Origin: Flavobacteriales bacterium
Lineage (GTDB): Bacteria > Bacteroidota > Bacteroidia > Flavobacteriales_F > PHOS-HE28
Length of the DNA: 64,000 bases
Assembly: GCA_016718655.1 (NCBI GenBank)
Contig: JADKCV010000016.1
Location: forward strand, 36,278-100,277
Direction: 5' to 3'
Positions within the stretch are counted from its first letter, which is position 1. Each line of letters starts with the position of its first letter. Shown piece after piece: positions 7,898 through 17,103 of the stretch. Under the pieces are notes generated by a model. That model did no database searches, was not told where the DNA came from, and saw nothing but the letters and a program-made list of their open reading frames with translations. The translations under genes and the position numbers were made by a program.

Positions 7898-10732
7898 ATG
7901 GCCAAGTGGACCAAACGCATTCTGCTCACGTTGGGCATCCTTTTCGTGCTGCTCCTCGCAGCAGCCGTGCTCATCCCCATTCTCTTCAAGGACAAGATCG
8001 AGGCGGCCGTGAAGGTCGAGGTGAACAAGAACATCAATGCGGCAGTGGATTGGGGCGAGTGGGACATCACCATCTTCAAGAGCTTCCCGGACCTGACCGT
8101 GGAGGTGGCGGATGTGAAAGTGAGCAACGTGGCCCCGTTCGAAGGCATCGACCTGGCACGGATCGGTACGCTTACAGCGACCGTGGACATCAAGAGCGTT
8201 TTCGACGACAAGATCGACATCAAGCGGATCGGCCTGGTGAAGCCCCATATTCACGTGAAGGTCTTGGAGGACGGCCGAGCCAACTGGGACATCGCCAAGG
8301 CCGACAGTTCCGCTTCCGACGCTCCAGTGGATACCGCAACGACCGCCTTCCATGTCGGCCTACGTGAATACTGGATCGAGGACGGCTCGCTCATCTACGA
8401 CGACGCCTCGCTCACCTATTTGATGGAGTTGAAGGGCTTGGACCACACCGGCAGTGGCGACTTCACCCAGGACCTCTTCACGCTGAGCACCGTCACCCAT
8501 GCGGATTCCGCAACGGTGGTCTTTGATGGCATCAAGTACCTGCGCAACGTGAAGGCCGACATCACCGCCGATCTGGACATGGATATGCCGAACATGAAGT
8601 TCACGTTCAAGAACAACGAGGCCACGATCAATCAACTGGTGCTCGGCTTTGATGGATGGTTGGCCATGCCCGCCGATGACATCGACATGGACCTGACGTG
8701 GAGCGCGAAGAAGACCGACTTCGGAACCTTGCTGTCCTTGGTACCTGCGGAATTCGCCACCGACCTCACCGGTGTACAGATGAGCGGGAAGGCCGGTTTT
8801 AGCGGACATGTGAAGGGGACCTACAACGAGACGAGCATGCCGGGCTTCGGGGTGACCGTGGACGTGGATAATGGCCGCTTCAAATACCCGGACCTGCCCG
8901 CTGCGGTGGAGAACATCTTCGTGGACCTGAAGATCAACAGTCCTGGAGGAAGCGACATGGACAAGATGGTGGTCGACCTCAAGCGCTTCGCCATGAAGAT
9001 GGCCGGTAATCCGGTGGAGGCCCGTATGTACCTGACCACCCCCATGAGCGACCCCAACGTGGATGCGGAGATCAAGGCCGACCTGGACCTTTCCAGTGTG
9101 AAGAAGGTGGTGCCGATGGAAGAGGAGCTGAAGGGCTTCTTCAAGGCCGATGTACGCATGAAAGGCCGGATGAGCGATGTGGACGCCGGTCGCTACGACA
9201 ACTTCAAGGCCGATGGCACCATGACGTTACGCGAGATGGACTATCGGAGCGATTCGCTGCCCGCGGTGGGCATCACCGTATTGGACTTCTCCTTCAGCCC
9301 GCGCTTTCTGGCGCTCACCAAGTTCGTGGGCAGTTTGGGCACAAGCAACCTGCAAGCCCAAGGCCGCATGGACAACTACCTGCAATGGTGGCTTAAGGAT
9401 AGCACCCTGGTCGGTTCCTTCGACCTCACCGCGAACCGCTTCGACCTGAACGAGCTGATGGGTCCCTCCACACCCGAAGCGGAAGCTGCTCCGGCCGCTG
9501 CGGATACCACCCCCATGAGCGTCATCGAGGTGCCGGGCAACATCGACTTCCGCATGGGTCTTGCCGTTCAGGAGGTCATCTACGACAACCTCCAACTCAC
9601 CAACGTGAAAGGAGGGCTGCACGTGCACGACCAACGCGTGGACCTCAAGGATGTCTTCTTCAACCTCTTCGATGGCGCGGTGACCATGGCGGGCGGCTAT
9701 GACACGAAGGATGCCAAGCATCCACGGATCGACATGAACTACGATGTGCGGGAACTGGACATCGAGAAGACCGTGGCCTATGTGGACATGGTCCAGAAGA
9801 TGGCCCCCATCGCCAAGAGCTGTAAGGGGCGATTCAGCACGGACCTCACGATGAAAGCCGTCTTGGACGAGCACATGCAGCCGGATATGAACACCTTGGA
9901 GGGACGCGGAACGTTGCGGACGAAGAGCGTGCGGGTGGACGGGTTCCAGCCCTTGGTGGATATCGCCAAGGCCTTGAAATTGAAGGGCATCGAGAACACC
10001 ACGCTCCAGGACATCGACTTCGTGTATCGCTTCATTGAAGGGAAGATGATCACGGATCCCTTCCCCGTCAAGATCGATCGCATCAAGGCCACGGTGGGCG
10101 GTAGCACCGCTTTCGCCGATCAAGCCATCGACTACGACATGAAGGCCAAGGTGCCAAGCGATATGTTCGGGTCGGCCGCTGCACAGACCATCGGGGGCTT
10201 GTTGGGCAAGGCGAACAGTGCCATCGGCTCGAACTTCGCTGTACCGGCCGAGCTCGATGTCACCGTCAAGATCACCGGCACGGTCACGAAGCCGGTGGTG
10301 AAGCCGGTGTTCGCTGGCGGAACGACGAGTGTGAAGGATGCCGTGGTCACCGAGATCAAGCAGACCGTGAACGCCGAGATCGGCAAAGCGAAGGAGGAGG
10401 CCATCGCCAAGGCGCGTGAGGAAGCGGCCCGACTGGTCGCTGAGGCACAGAAGCAGGCGGATCAGCTCAAAGCGGATGCCCGACGGGAAGCAGCTTCGGC
10501 AAAGGCTCAGGCGTACAAATTGGCCGATGATGAAGTGGCCAAGGTGACAAATCCGTTGGCCAAGATGGCCGCCAAGGCCGTTGCCGACAAGGCCAAGAAG
10601 GAGGCCGACAAGAAGGAGCAACAGATCGTGGCCGAGGCTGACAAGCGTGCCGACGGGTTGGTGGAGGCCGCGCGCAAGAAGGGCGATGAGCTCATCGCAA
10701 AGGCCGAGGCCACCAACACCACAGTGAAATAG
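7898..10732 (+). CDS. AsmA-like inner-membrane-anchored envelope protein with Lys/Ala-rich tail
   Basis: A 944-residue protein with a single N-terminal membrane anchor (about residues 6-28), then a long beta-strand-rich region with an AsmA-type N-terminus (INAAVDWGEWDITIFKSFPD, residues about 50-69) and an AsmA_2-like C-terminal section. AsmA-like proteins bridge the periplasm and are implicated in lipid transport to the outer membrane. The last ~130 residues differ: almost entirely Ala, Lys, Glu, Asp and Arg, predicted as a charged helix or coiled coil. I chose the ATG at 7898 because the anchor follows at once; about 180 bases separate it from aroC. The exact role is unknown. Confidence 0.82.
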   Translation: MAKWTKRILLTLGILFVLLLAAAVLIPILFKDKIEAAVKVEVNKNINAAVDWGEWDITIFKSFPDLTVEVADVKVSNVAPFEGIDLARIGTLTATVDIKSVFDDKIDIKRIGLVKPHIHVKVLEDGRANWDIAKADSSASDAPVDTATTAFHVGLREYWIEDGSLIYDDASLTYLMELKGLDHTGSGDFTQDLFTLSTVTHADSATVVFDGIKYLRNVKADITADLDMDMPNMKFTFKNNEATINQLVLGFDGWLAMPADDIDMDLTWSAKKTDFGTLLSLVPAEFATDLTGVQMSGKAGFSGHVKGTYNETSMPGFGVTVDVDNGRFKYPDLPAAVENIFVDLKINSPGGSDMDKMVVDLKRFAMKMAGNPVEARMYLTTPMSDPNVDAEIKADLDLSSVKKVVPMEEELKGFFKADVRMKGRMSDVDAGRYDNFKADGTMTLREMDYRSDSLPAVGITVLDFSFSPRFLALTKFVGSLGTSNLQAQGRMDNYLQWWLKDSTLVGSFDLTANRFDLNELMGPSTPEAEAAPAAADTTPMSVIEVPGNIDFRMGLAVQEVIYDNLQLTNVKGGLHVHDQRVDLKDVFFNLFDGAVTMAGGYDTKDAKHPRIDMNYDVRELDIEKTVAYVDMVQKMAPIAKSCKGRFSTDLTMKAVLDEHMQPDMNTLEGRGTLRTKSVRVDGFQPLVDIAKALKLKGIENTTLQDIDFVYRFIEGKMITDPFPVKIDRIKATVGGSTAFADQAIDYDMKAKVPSDMFGSAAAQTIGGLLGKANSAIGSNFAVPAELDVTVKITGTVTKPVVKPVFAGGTTSVKDAVVTEIKQTVNAEIGKAKEEAIAKAREEAARLVAEAQKQADQLKADARREAASAKAQAYKLADDEVAKVTNPLAKMAAKAVADKAKKEADKKEQQIVAEADKRADGLVEAARKKGDELIAKAEATNTTVK

Positions 10733-10775
10733 GCCGCAACCTGGCATGGGATCGGAAGAGAATCATGTGCAGCAG

Positions 10776-12818
10776 ATGAGCAGGACCCGCTTGATACAGT
10801 TCCTACTAGCTACGGCCCTTGGGTCGGCGCCGATCATGGTCCTCGCCCAGGATGGAGAAGATCCGTGCGGCGGCCCCACTGACAAGAAGATCGTGAAGCT
10901 GTTGGAGGAGGCCTCCAAGGCCAAGGATCCCATGGAGCGCCACAGCGCACTGAAAAGCACCTTGGAGGTCGATCCCGAATGTGTGGAATGCAATTTCCGC
11001 CTGGGCCTGTCGGCCTACCGCATCGCCAAGGAAGGTGGCAAAGGCTTCAAGGCGGCTGTCGGCTATTTCGCCAAGGTGCAAGCAATTTGCCCCAACTACC
11101 ATAGTGACGTGCCCTACACGCTAGGGGTGATGCATTACGCCGAGGACAACTTCGCCGAAGCCGCCCGGTCCTTCGAGGCCTTTCGCAAGTTCCCCAGTGA
11201 CGATGCCACACGCATGTCCAAGGACTACGACAAGCAATACCAGGACGTGGAGGAGATCATGCCCGAATTGCAGTTCTATGTGGACTTCTACAAGAACACC
11301 GCACCATTGGATCCGGTCGTGGTGCTGAACGTGAGCACACCTGCCGACGAGTATCTACCGATGTTATCACCCGATAACGAGTTGCTCTTCTTCACGCGCA
11401 AGCAGAACGTGAAGGCCAAGGGTGATATCGTGGGTCGTGACGTGGAGGAGTTGACGGAGTCGCGCCGGAAAGGGATGACCGAGCCTTTCACTGGAGGGCG
11501 TGCGCTACCTGAGCCGTTCAATGTGGGCGATAGCTACGGTGGGGTCACCGTAAGCGTGAACAACAAGGAGATGTTCGTCACCGTTTGCGGCCCTGCTGAT
11601 GTTCGCGGTTACCGCAACTGTGACATCTTCCGTACCCACTACGACAGCAAGTTCAACCTGGACATCGGTGGGCAGGAGTGGGAGTGGAACGGGTTGGACG
11701 ATGTGGGAGAGGTCATCAATGGGCCTGACTCCTGGGAGAGCCAGCCCACCTTGAGCGGTGACGGTCGCACCTTGTACTACGCGCGCCAGGCCCAGAACAC
11801 GGACGGAATGGACATCTTCTTCAGCACCCGTGATGACAAGGGCCAATGGTCCCCGGGTCGCCCGGTTCCCGGGATCAATACCCTCGGTGATGAGAAGGCC
11901 CCCTTCATGCACAGCGACAGTCGCACCCTGTACTTCGCGGCCCGTCAGAACGCGGAAGGGCAGGGCCACCAAGGCATTGGTGGCTATGACATCTTCTTCA
12001 GCCGGATGGGCGATGATGGGAAGTGGAGCAAGCCACGCAACATCGGTGCGCCGATCAATACGCCGGAGGATGAACATGGCCTGATCGTGAGCGCCGATGG
12101 ACACACCGCCTACTTCGCCAGTGGACGATACAAGGGTGCAGGTGGACTGGATATCTACGGCTTCGCATTGCCGAACGATGTGCGACCGGACGATGTCCTC
12201 ATCGTGAAAGGCGAGGTGCGTGACGAGCAAGGGCAACTGGTGAAGAACGCCCAGGTGGAGATCAAGTACATGGACACGCGGATGACCGAGATCATCCAAG
12301 TGGACGATGCCGATGGACGCTACGCTACGGTCCTTCGGCTGAAGCCCGGGAGTGATGTGATCATGACCGTGAAGAAGGAGGACCATGTATTCGAATCGCG
12401 CAGTTTCAGCATCGAGGACACGGTGCGGGCCGCAGTTGCCACAGTGGACATGACCGTGCAGCGGATCGAGGTTGGCAAGAGCTACCGGGTGAGCGACATC
12501 CGCTACGCCACCAGTTCAGCGGATATCACGAAGAGCAGCGAGTACATCCTGGATGAGCTGATCACCTTCCTGAACGAGAACGCCACTGTGAAGATCCGTA
12601 TCGAGGGGCACACCGACAATGTGGGAAGCATGGAGCAGAACATGGCCTTGAGTGCCGATCGGGCCTTCACCGTGATGGAATACCTGCGAAACAAGGGAGT
12701 TGCAGCGGGTAGGCTTGCATTCAAGGGCTTCGGTCCCACACAGCCCTTGGCCTCCAACGACACGCCGGAGGGGCGTGCACAGAACCGCCGTACCGCGTTC
12801 GTCATCACCGGCCGCTAA
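10776..12818 (+). CDS. PorE-like secreted TPR / PD40 propeller / OmpA-domain protein
   Basis: A 680-residue exported protein with signal peptide ending near LAQ (about residue 25). Domains in order: helical TPR-like repeats (about 30-150); PD40 (WD40-like) propeller blades with repeated DSRTLYFAARQ, GGYDIFFSR and DGHTAYFAS motifs (about 190-460); a carboxypeptidase-regulatory-like beta domain (about 470-545); and a C-terminal OmpA peptidoglycan-binding domain with IEGHTDNVGS. This order is that of PorE of the type IX secretion system, which anchors the machinery to peptidoglycan; no lipobox cysteine is visible, so it is not obviously a lipoprotein. The ATG at 10776 gives a better signal peptide than that at 10746. 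It could also be a PorE paralogue of other function. Confidence 0.85.
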   Translation: MSRTRLIQFLLATALGSAPIMVLAQDGEDPCGGPTDKKIVKLLEEASKAKDPMERHSALKSTLEVDPECVECNFRLGLSAYRIAKEGGKGFKAAVGYFAKVQAICPNYHSDVPYTLGVMHYAEDNFAEAARSFEAFRKFPSDDATRMSKDYDKQYQDVEEIMPELQFYVDFYKNTAPLDPVVVLNVSTPADEYLPMLSPDNELLFFTRKQNVKAKGDIVGRDVEELTESRRKGMTEPFTGGRALPEPFNVGDSYGGVTVSVNNKEMFVTVCGPADVRGYRNCDIFRTHYDSKFNLDIGGQEWEWNGLDDVGEVINGPDSWESQPTLSGDGRTLYYARQAQNTDGMDIFFSTRDDKGQWSPGRPVPGINTLGDEKAPFMHSDSRTLYFAARQNAEGQGHQGIGGYDIFFSRMGDDGKWSKPRNIGAPINTPEDEHGLIVSADGHTAYFASGRYKGAGGLDIYGFALPNDVRPDDVLIVKGEVRDEQGQLVKNAQVEIKYMDTRMTEIIQVDDADGRYATVLRLKPGSDVIMTVKKEDHVFESRSFSIEDTVRAAVATVDMTVQRIEVGKSYRVSDIRYATSSADITKSSEYILDELITFLNENATVKIRIEGHTDNVGSMEQNMALSADRAFTVMEYLRNKGVAAGRLAFKGFGPTQPLASNDTPEGRAQNRRTAFVITGR

Positions 12819-12833
12819 CCGGTCCCTGGGACC

Positions 12834-12851
12834 ACCTGATCGCCATCAGGT
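12834..12851 (+). terminator. Possible weak hairpin after the PorE-like gene
   Basis: ACCTGAT and ATCAGGT form a perfect 7-bp stem around a 4-base loop, just after the stop of the PorE-like gene. There is no T tract, so a terminator role is only tentative. Confidence 0.25.
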
Positions 12852-12923
12852 CGTATGCTGGCCATTCTGCTATGCAGCGTGAACAGAGGCCTGTTCCCGT
12901 GGTTACATTTACCACGGAAAACA

Positions 12924-14999
12924 ATGAGCATGAGGCATTCTAGCACCCTTATCGCATTCGCGTTCGCCAGCCTGGTGCAGGGACAGATCTCACATGGCGG
13001 CAGTCCCATCGGATGGGGAACGGCCATGGCCCTACGTTCCGATGTACCGGTCATGACCGTTGGAGGGGTCGATCCCTTTGCCTTGGTGGCCAGCTTGCCC
13101 ACCGACGGCGAGTTCCGGTATGGTGTGCAGCGCACGGTACAGGTGGATGTGCCACAGGAGGGCCTGTGGATGGACCTGACCGAAGGTGGACGGGTCTGCC
13201 AGGTCGTTCTTTCGAGCCCTGGCGCGGTGATGCTGAGCGTGCAGTTCGATCGATGGTCGCTTCCTGCGGGAGCCGAGGTCTTCCTTTACAACCCGGACCG
13301 TACGTTCTTCATCGGCGGGTTCAATGCTTCCAACGCTTCACCCCAAGGGACCATGGCCACCAGTGTCATTCCGGGGGACCGGGTGGTGATCGAATATCGC
13401 GTGCCTTCCGAGGTGCTTCCTGGTCGGCTCCGTGTGGAGAGCGTGACACACGGTATCTCGGACATCTTCCGCTTCGCGGAGGCCGGGTTGTTGCGCGATA
13501 TCGATCCCGGATACCAGAGCGCACCGTGCCACAACAATGTGATCTGCCCAGCGGCATCGGCTTGGCAGGACCAGAAGCGTGCGGTGGCCCTCTTCCTTCG
13601 CCCGGATGGGAACGGATGCACCGGCACCCTCGTGAACAACACCCAAGAGCCGGGTCGACCCTACTTCTACATGGCCAACCACTGTTACCAACCCAATGAA
13701 GGGCAGTGGGTATTCTACTTCAACTACGATTCGCCTTCCTGTGTCGGGAACAGTGGGCCTACCACACAGACCCTGACGGGTGGGGTGAAGCGCGCGGCTT
13801 ATTACTATGACGACTTCTGTTTGCTGGAATTGTTCGATACACCACCGGCCGACTACAACGTGTTCTATGCAGGATGGGATCGGTCGGGAACGGGGCCGAC
13901 AAGTCAAACGGTGATCCACCATCCCCTTTACGACGTGAAGAAGATCACCTTCGATAACAATCCGGCCACCTCCTATGCGGATGGTGAGGGTATCCAGATG
14001 TGGCGGAATTTCTGGGACAGCGGCATCGTGGAGCCCGTATCCAGTGGCTCACCGCTCTTCGATCAGAACAAGCGCATCATCGGTCACATGACGGAAGGCG
14101 CACAGACCTGTGCCAACCCAGCCACGGTCCACACCGGTTGTGCCAAGTTCAGCGCTAGTTGGGACGGTACATCCGCATCCACGCGACTTCGGGATTGGCT
14201 TGATCCAGCGAACACCACGATCACACTTGACGGATACGACCCGGTGGTCGTACCGGAGCCTTGCCGGATCAATGTGCGGGTGTTCCTGGAAGGGACCTAT
14301 AACACAGTAGCGGGCCGGATGAACTCCAACTTGCGTTCCTTGGGGCTGATACCTGTCCAGGAGCCCTATATGACGCTAGGCTTTGAGCACGTGATCGGCG
14401 GTGGGGAGACGACCCAGCCCACGGTATTCTCGGTCACAGGCGCCAATGCGGTGGTGGATTGGGTGGTCATCGAGTTGCGCAGTCCGACAGCACCATTCGA
14501 GGTCGCGATCACCCGGAGCGCATTGTTGCAGTCGGATGGTGATGTGGTGGATACCGATGGTGTTTCGGCAGTGGAATTCCCCGTCGCCCAAGGGGCCTAC
14601 CGGGTCGCGGTGCATCACCGCAATCACTTGCGTATCATCACCGCCGGTGGGGTGGCTCTTTCCCCGGTGCCCGTGTCGCTCGATCTCAGCAACGGGTCGG
14701 TCGCCTTGCAAGGCGGGAACCTCGCCACCAACCTGTTGGATGGTCGCCGGGTGATGGTCCCGGGCGACTGCGTTCGGGATGGGGTGGTGCGTTATTCCGG
14801 GGCGGATAACGATCGCGATCCCGTGCTGGCCCGAGTGGGGGGCTCTGTACCCACCAATGTGGTGAATGGTTACTTCTCCGAGGACCTCAACCTTGATGGG
14901 GTGGTGCGTTACGCGGGAAGTGCCAACGATCGGGACATCATCCTGCTCTCCATCGGCGGTTCCATCCCCACGAACACCCGGGTGGCCCAATTCCCCTAG
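12924..14999 (+). CDS. Secreted lysyl-endopeptidase-like serine protease with duplicated dockerin-like end
   Basis: A 691-residue secreted protein with a signal peptide (about 1-20). After a beta-rich pro-region comes a chymotrypsin-fold domain with the triad His253 (MANHCYQ), Asp296 or Asp297 (YYDDFCLLEL) and Ser376 (SSGSPLF), arranged as in Achromobacter lysyl endopeptidase. A further beta domain follows. The last ~75 residues hold two copies of a DGVVRYxGxxNDRD...IGGxxPTN module with Asp/Asn-rich loops, dockerin-like and probably calcium binding. No T9SS type A motif is present. Specificity for lysine is inferred from the family only. The ATG at 12924 was chosen because the signal peptide starts there. 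Confidence 0.85.
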   Translation: MSMRHSSTLIAFAFASLVQGQISHGGSPIGWGTAMALRSDVPVMTVGGVDPFALVASLPTDGEFRYGVQRTVQVDVPQEGLWMDLTEGGRVCQVVLSSPGAVMLSVQFDRWSLPAGAEVFLYNPDRTFFIGGFNASNASPQGTMATSVIPGDRVVIEYRVPSEVLPGRLRVESVTHGISDIFRFAEAGLLRDIDPGYQSAPCHNNVICPAASAWQDQKRAVALFLRPDGNGCTGTLVNNTQEPGRPYFYMANHCYQPNEGQWVFYFNYDSPSCVGNSGPTTQTLTGGVKRAAYYYDDFCLLELFDTPPADYNVFYAGWDRSGTGPTSQTVIHHPLYDVKKITFDNNPATSYADGEGIQMWRNFWDSGIVEPVSSGSPLFDQNKRIIGHMTEGAQTCANPATVHTGCAKFSASWDGTSASTRLRDWLDPANTTITLDGYDPVVVPEPCRINVRVFLEGTYNTVAGRMNSNLRSLGLIPVQEPYMTLGFEHVIGGGETTQPTVFSVTGANAVVDWVVIELRSPTAPFEVAITRSALLQSDGDVVDTDGVSAVEFPVAQGAYRVAVHHRNHLRIITAGGVALSPVPVSLDLSNGSVALQGGNLATNLLDGRRVMVPGDCVRDGVVRYSGADNDRDPVLARVGGSVPTNVVNGYFSEDLNLDGVVRYAGSANDRDIILLSIGGSIPTNTRVAQFP

Positions 15000-15004
15000 T
15001 AGGG

Positions 15005-15769
15005 TCAGTTCCCTTCGGTATCCTTCAAGATGCGGTTGCGCATCATGCGCAGGTTCAGCATCTCCACCATCACGCTGAAGCCCATGGCGAAGTAGATGTA
15101 GTTCTTATTGATGTGCTCGCCCATGCCTTCGGTGACCAAGGCCATGCCGATCATCACCAGGAAGGCCAGTGCGAGCATCTTCACAGTCGCGTGTTTCTCC
15201 ACGAAGCTGCTGATCGCACCTGCTGCCAACATCATCACACCCACAGCGATCATCACGGCAAGGATCATGATCACGATCTCATTGCTCATTCCCACTGCCG
15301 TGATCACACTATCCAAGGAGAACACGATATCGATGAGGATGATCTGGACGATCACCCCACCCAGGGTCCGGAGCTTCTTCTTCTTCCCCTTGGAGTGTTC
15401 CTCGTCGTGTCCTTGCACCTTCGCCCGGATCTCCACCGTGGCCTTGTACAACAGGAAGAGGCCTCCGATAAGGAGCACCATGTCGCGACCGCTGAACGGA
15501 TGTTCCAGTACGGTGATGAACGGCTTGTCCAGGCTCATGACCCAACTGAGCGAGAGCAACAACAGCACCCGAGTGATCATGGCAAGGGCAAGGCCCATCT
15601 GACGCGCTTTACGCTGTTCAGCCGGTACGCTCAGGCTATTGCTGATGATGGAGATGAAGATGATGTTGTCGATCCCCAGTACGATCTCCAACGCCGTGAG
15701 CGTGAGCAGGGCGATGATGCCGTGCGAGGTGAGCAATACTGCGAAGTCGAGGGAGGCGAGGTCCAGCAT
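15005..15769 (-). CDS. TerC family integral membrane protein
   Basis: A 254-residue protein with about seven membrane segments. The TerC hallmark ALEIVLGIDNIIF (about residues 26-38) and the second acidic motif IVQIILIDIVFSLDSVITA (about 135-153) are both present. Family members are linked to metal (Mn) export or metalation of exported proteins, and to tellurite resistance in some plasmids. A histidine- and lysine-rich loop lies between membrane segments near residues 118-130. It converges on the lysyl-endopeptidase-like gene with five bases between stops. Confidence 0.93.
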   Translation of the reverse strand: MLDLASLDFAVLLTSHGIIALLTLTALEIVLGIDNIIFISIISNSLSVPAEQRKARQMGLALAMITRVLLLLSLSWVMSLDKPFITVLEHPFSGRDMVLLIGGLFLLYKATVEIRAKVQGHDEEHSKGKKKKLRTLGGVIVQIILIDIVFSLDSVITAVGMSNEIVIMILAVMIAVGVMMLAAGAISSFVEKHATVKMLALAFLVMIGMALVTEGMGEHINKNYIYFAMGFSVMVEMLNLRMMRNRILKDTEGN

Positions 15770-15785
15770 GTGGAATAGGGGGATT

Positions 15786-17030
15786 TCAGATGGCGTTCAA
15801 GGCTTGGCCCAGGTCTGCGATGAGGTCGGAAGGATGCTCCACACCCACACTGAGGCGGACGAGGTTCTCGGCGATACCGAGCTTACGGCGCTCCTCAGGG
15901 TCCACGCCGGCATGGGTCATGGAGGCAGGGTGTTCGGCCAGCGATTCGGTGCTGCCCAGACTCACCGCCAGTTTCACCAGCTTCAGCTGGTTGAGGAACC
16001 GGAACGCTTCGGCCTCGCTACCGCGTACATTGAATGATAGCATGGCACCGGCGGTAAGGCACTGTTCATCGAATATCGCCTGTTGCTTCGGGTCGTCGAG
16101 CTGACCGATGTAGAACACCTTCTCCACCTTGGGGTGGTTCAGTAGGAAGGCGGCCACTTGTTCCGCGTTCCGCGCTTGTATGTCCATCCGGGCCTTCAGC
16201 GTCTCCAAGCTACGCAGGAGCAACCAACCTGTCCATGGGCCGGCCATACAGCCCAGGAACGTGCGCATCCCCTTCACCCTGGCCATCAGCTCATGCGAGC
16301 CCAGGCACGCACCGGCGATCACATCGCTATGGCCGCCGATGTACTTCGTGGCGCTGTATAGGACCAGGTCGGCACCCTGTTTCAACGGGTGTTGCCACAG
16401 CGGTCCCATGTAGGTGTTGTCCACCGCTACGAGCACCTTTCTGTCGGCTGTGCTCAGGCTGGCCGCCAGGTCCGCACAGTCGCGGATACCGATCAGGGTA
16501 TTGGTGGGGTTCGCAGGGGTCTCGACATAGATCATGCGCACCCGTTCAGCTTTGCCGCTCGACCGAACGATCTCTGCCAAGCGGTCCTGCTCCCAAGGGT
16601 AGAACCCGATCACTTCGATCCCGAAGCGTGTCAGGGTTTGTTTGATGAAGTGGTCCGTTCCGCCATACAAGGGATTGCTGAACAATAACACGTCACCGGG
16701 TGATAGGAATTCCAACAAGCAGGTACTGATGGCGCTCATGCCGCTCTCGAACACGGCGCATTCCTCGGCCTCGTCCCACAGGCAGAGCCGTTCCTCCAGG
16801 ATCTGGAGGTCCGGATTGTTCAATCGGCTGTAGATCAAGCCGAGTTCCTCCTTCTCCCGCTTCTCCCGCAACCCGTAGGCGACCTCGAAGAAGGCCTTCC
16901 CCTCCTCAGCGCTCTTGAACACGAAGGTGCTCGTCTGGAAGATGGGACACTTGATGGCACCCTCGGAAAGCTCAGGCTTGTAGCCGTGGCTCATCATGAG
17001 GCTTTCAGGGTGCATTTTACGATCGGACAT
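15786..17030 (-). CDS. PLP-dependent Cys/Met metabolism enzyme (cystathionine gamma-synthase/lyase family)
   Basis: A 414-residue fold-type I PLP enzyme of the Cys/Met metabolism family. The PLP-binding lysine is Lys229 in LYSATKYIGGHSDVI, the PLP-ring aspartate is Asp204 (VAVDNTYMGP), and SRLNNP and YVETPANPT are also seen. Members include cystathionine gamma-synthase, gamma-lyase and methionine gamma-lyase; the sequence alone does not decide which. The segment KREKEELGLIYSR is typical of a Bacteroidota subgroup usually named cystathionine gamma-synthase family. The ATG at 17030 is chosen; the upstream extension to 17057 is not conserved-looking. A TAGCTTTG box lies 25 bases upstream. Confidence 0.9.
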   Translation of the reverse strand: MSDRKMHPESLMMSHGYKPELSEGAIKCPIFQTSTFVFKSAEEGKAFFEVAYGLREKREKEELGLIYSRLNNPDLQILEERLCLWDEAEECAVFESGMSAISTCLLEFLSPGDVLLFSNPLYGGTDHFIKQTLTRFGIEVIGFYPWEQDRLAEIVRSSGKAERVRMIYVETPANPTNTLIGIRDCADLAASLSTADRKVLVAVDNTYMGPLWQHPLKQGADLVLYSATKYIGGHSDVIAGACLGSHELMARVKGMRTFLGCMAGPWTGWLLLRSLETLKARMDIQARNAEQVAAFLLNHPKVEKVFYIGQLDDPKQQAIFDEQCLTAGAMLSFNVRGSEAEAFRFLNQLKLVKLAVSLGSTESLAEHPASMTHAGVDPEERRKLGIAENLVRLSVGVEHPSDLIADLGQALNAI

Positions 17031-17054
17031 GTTCGGTGCGTGGATGATAGGCGG

Positions 17055-17062
17055 CAAAGCTA
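17055..17062 (-). promoter_or_regulatory. Candidate -7 promoter box (TAGCTTTG) of the PLP-enzyme gene
   Basis: On the minus strand TAGCTTTG matches the Bacteroidota -7 consensus TAnnTTTG exactly and ends 24 bases before the ATG at 17030. I see no clear -33 TTTG at the expected distance. Confidence 0.4.
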
Positions 17063-17103
17063 TCGGAAGCAGGACGGAACTCCGGGCCGCTCGTAGGGAA
17101 GCT

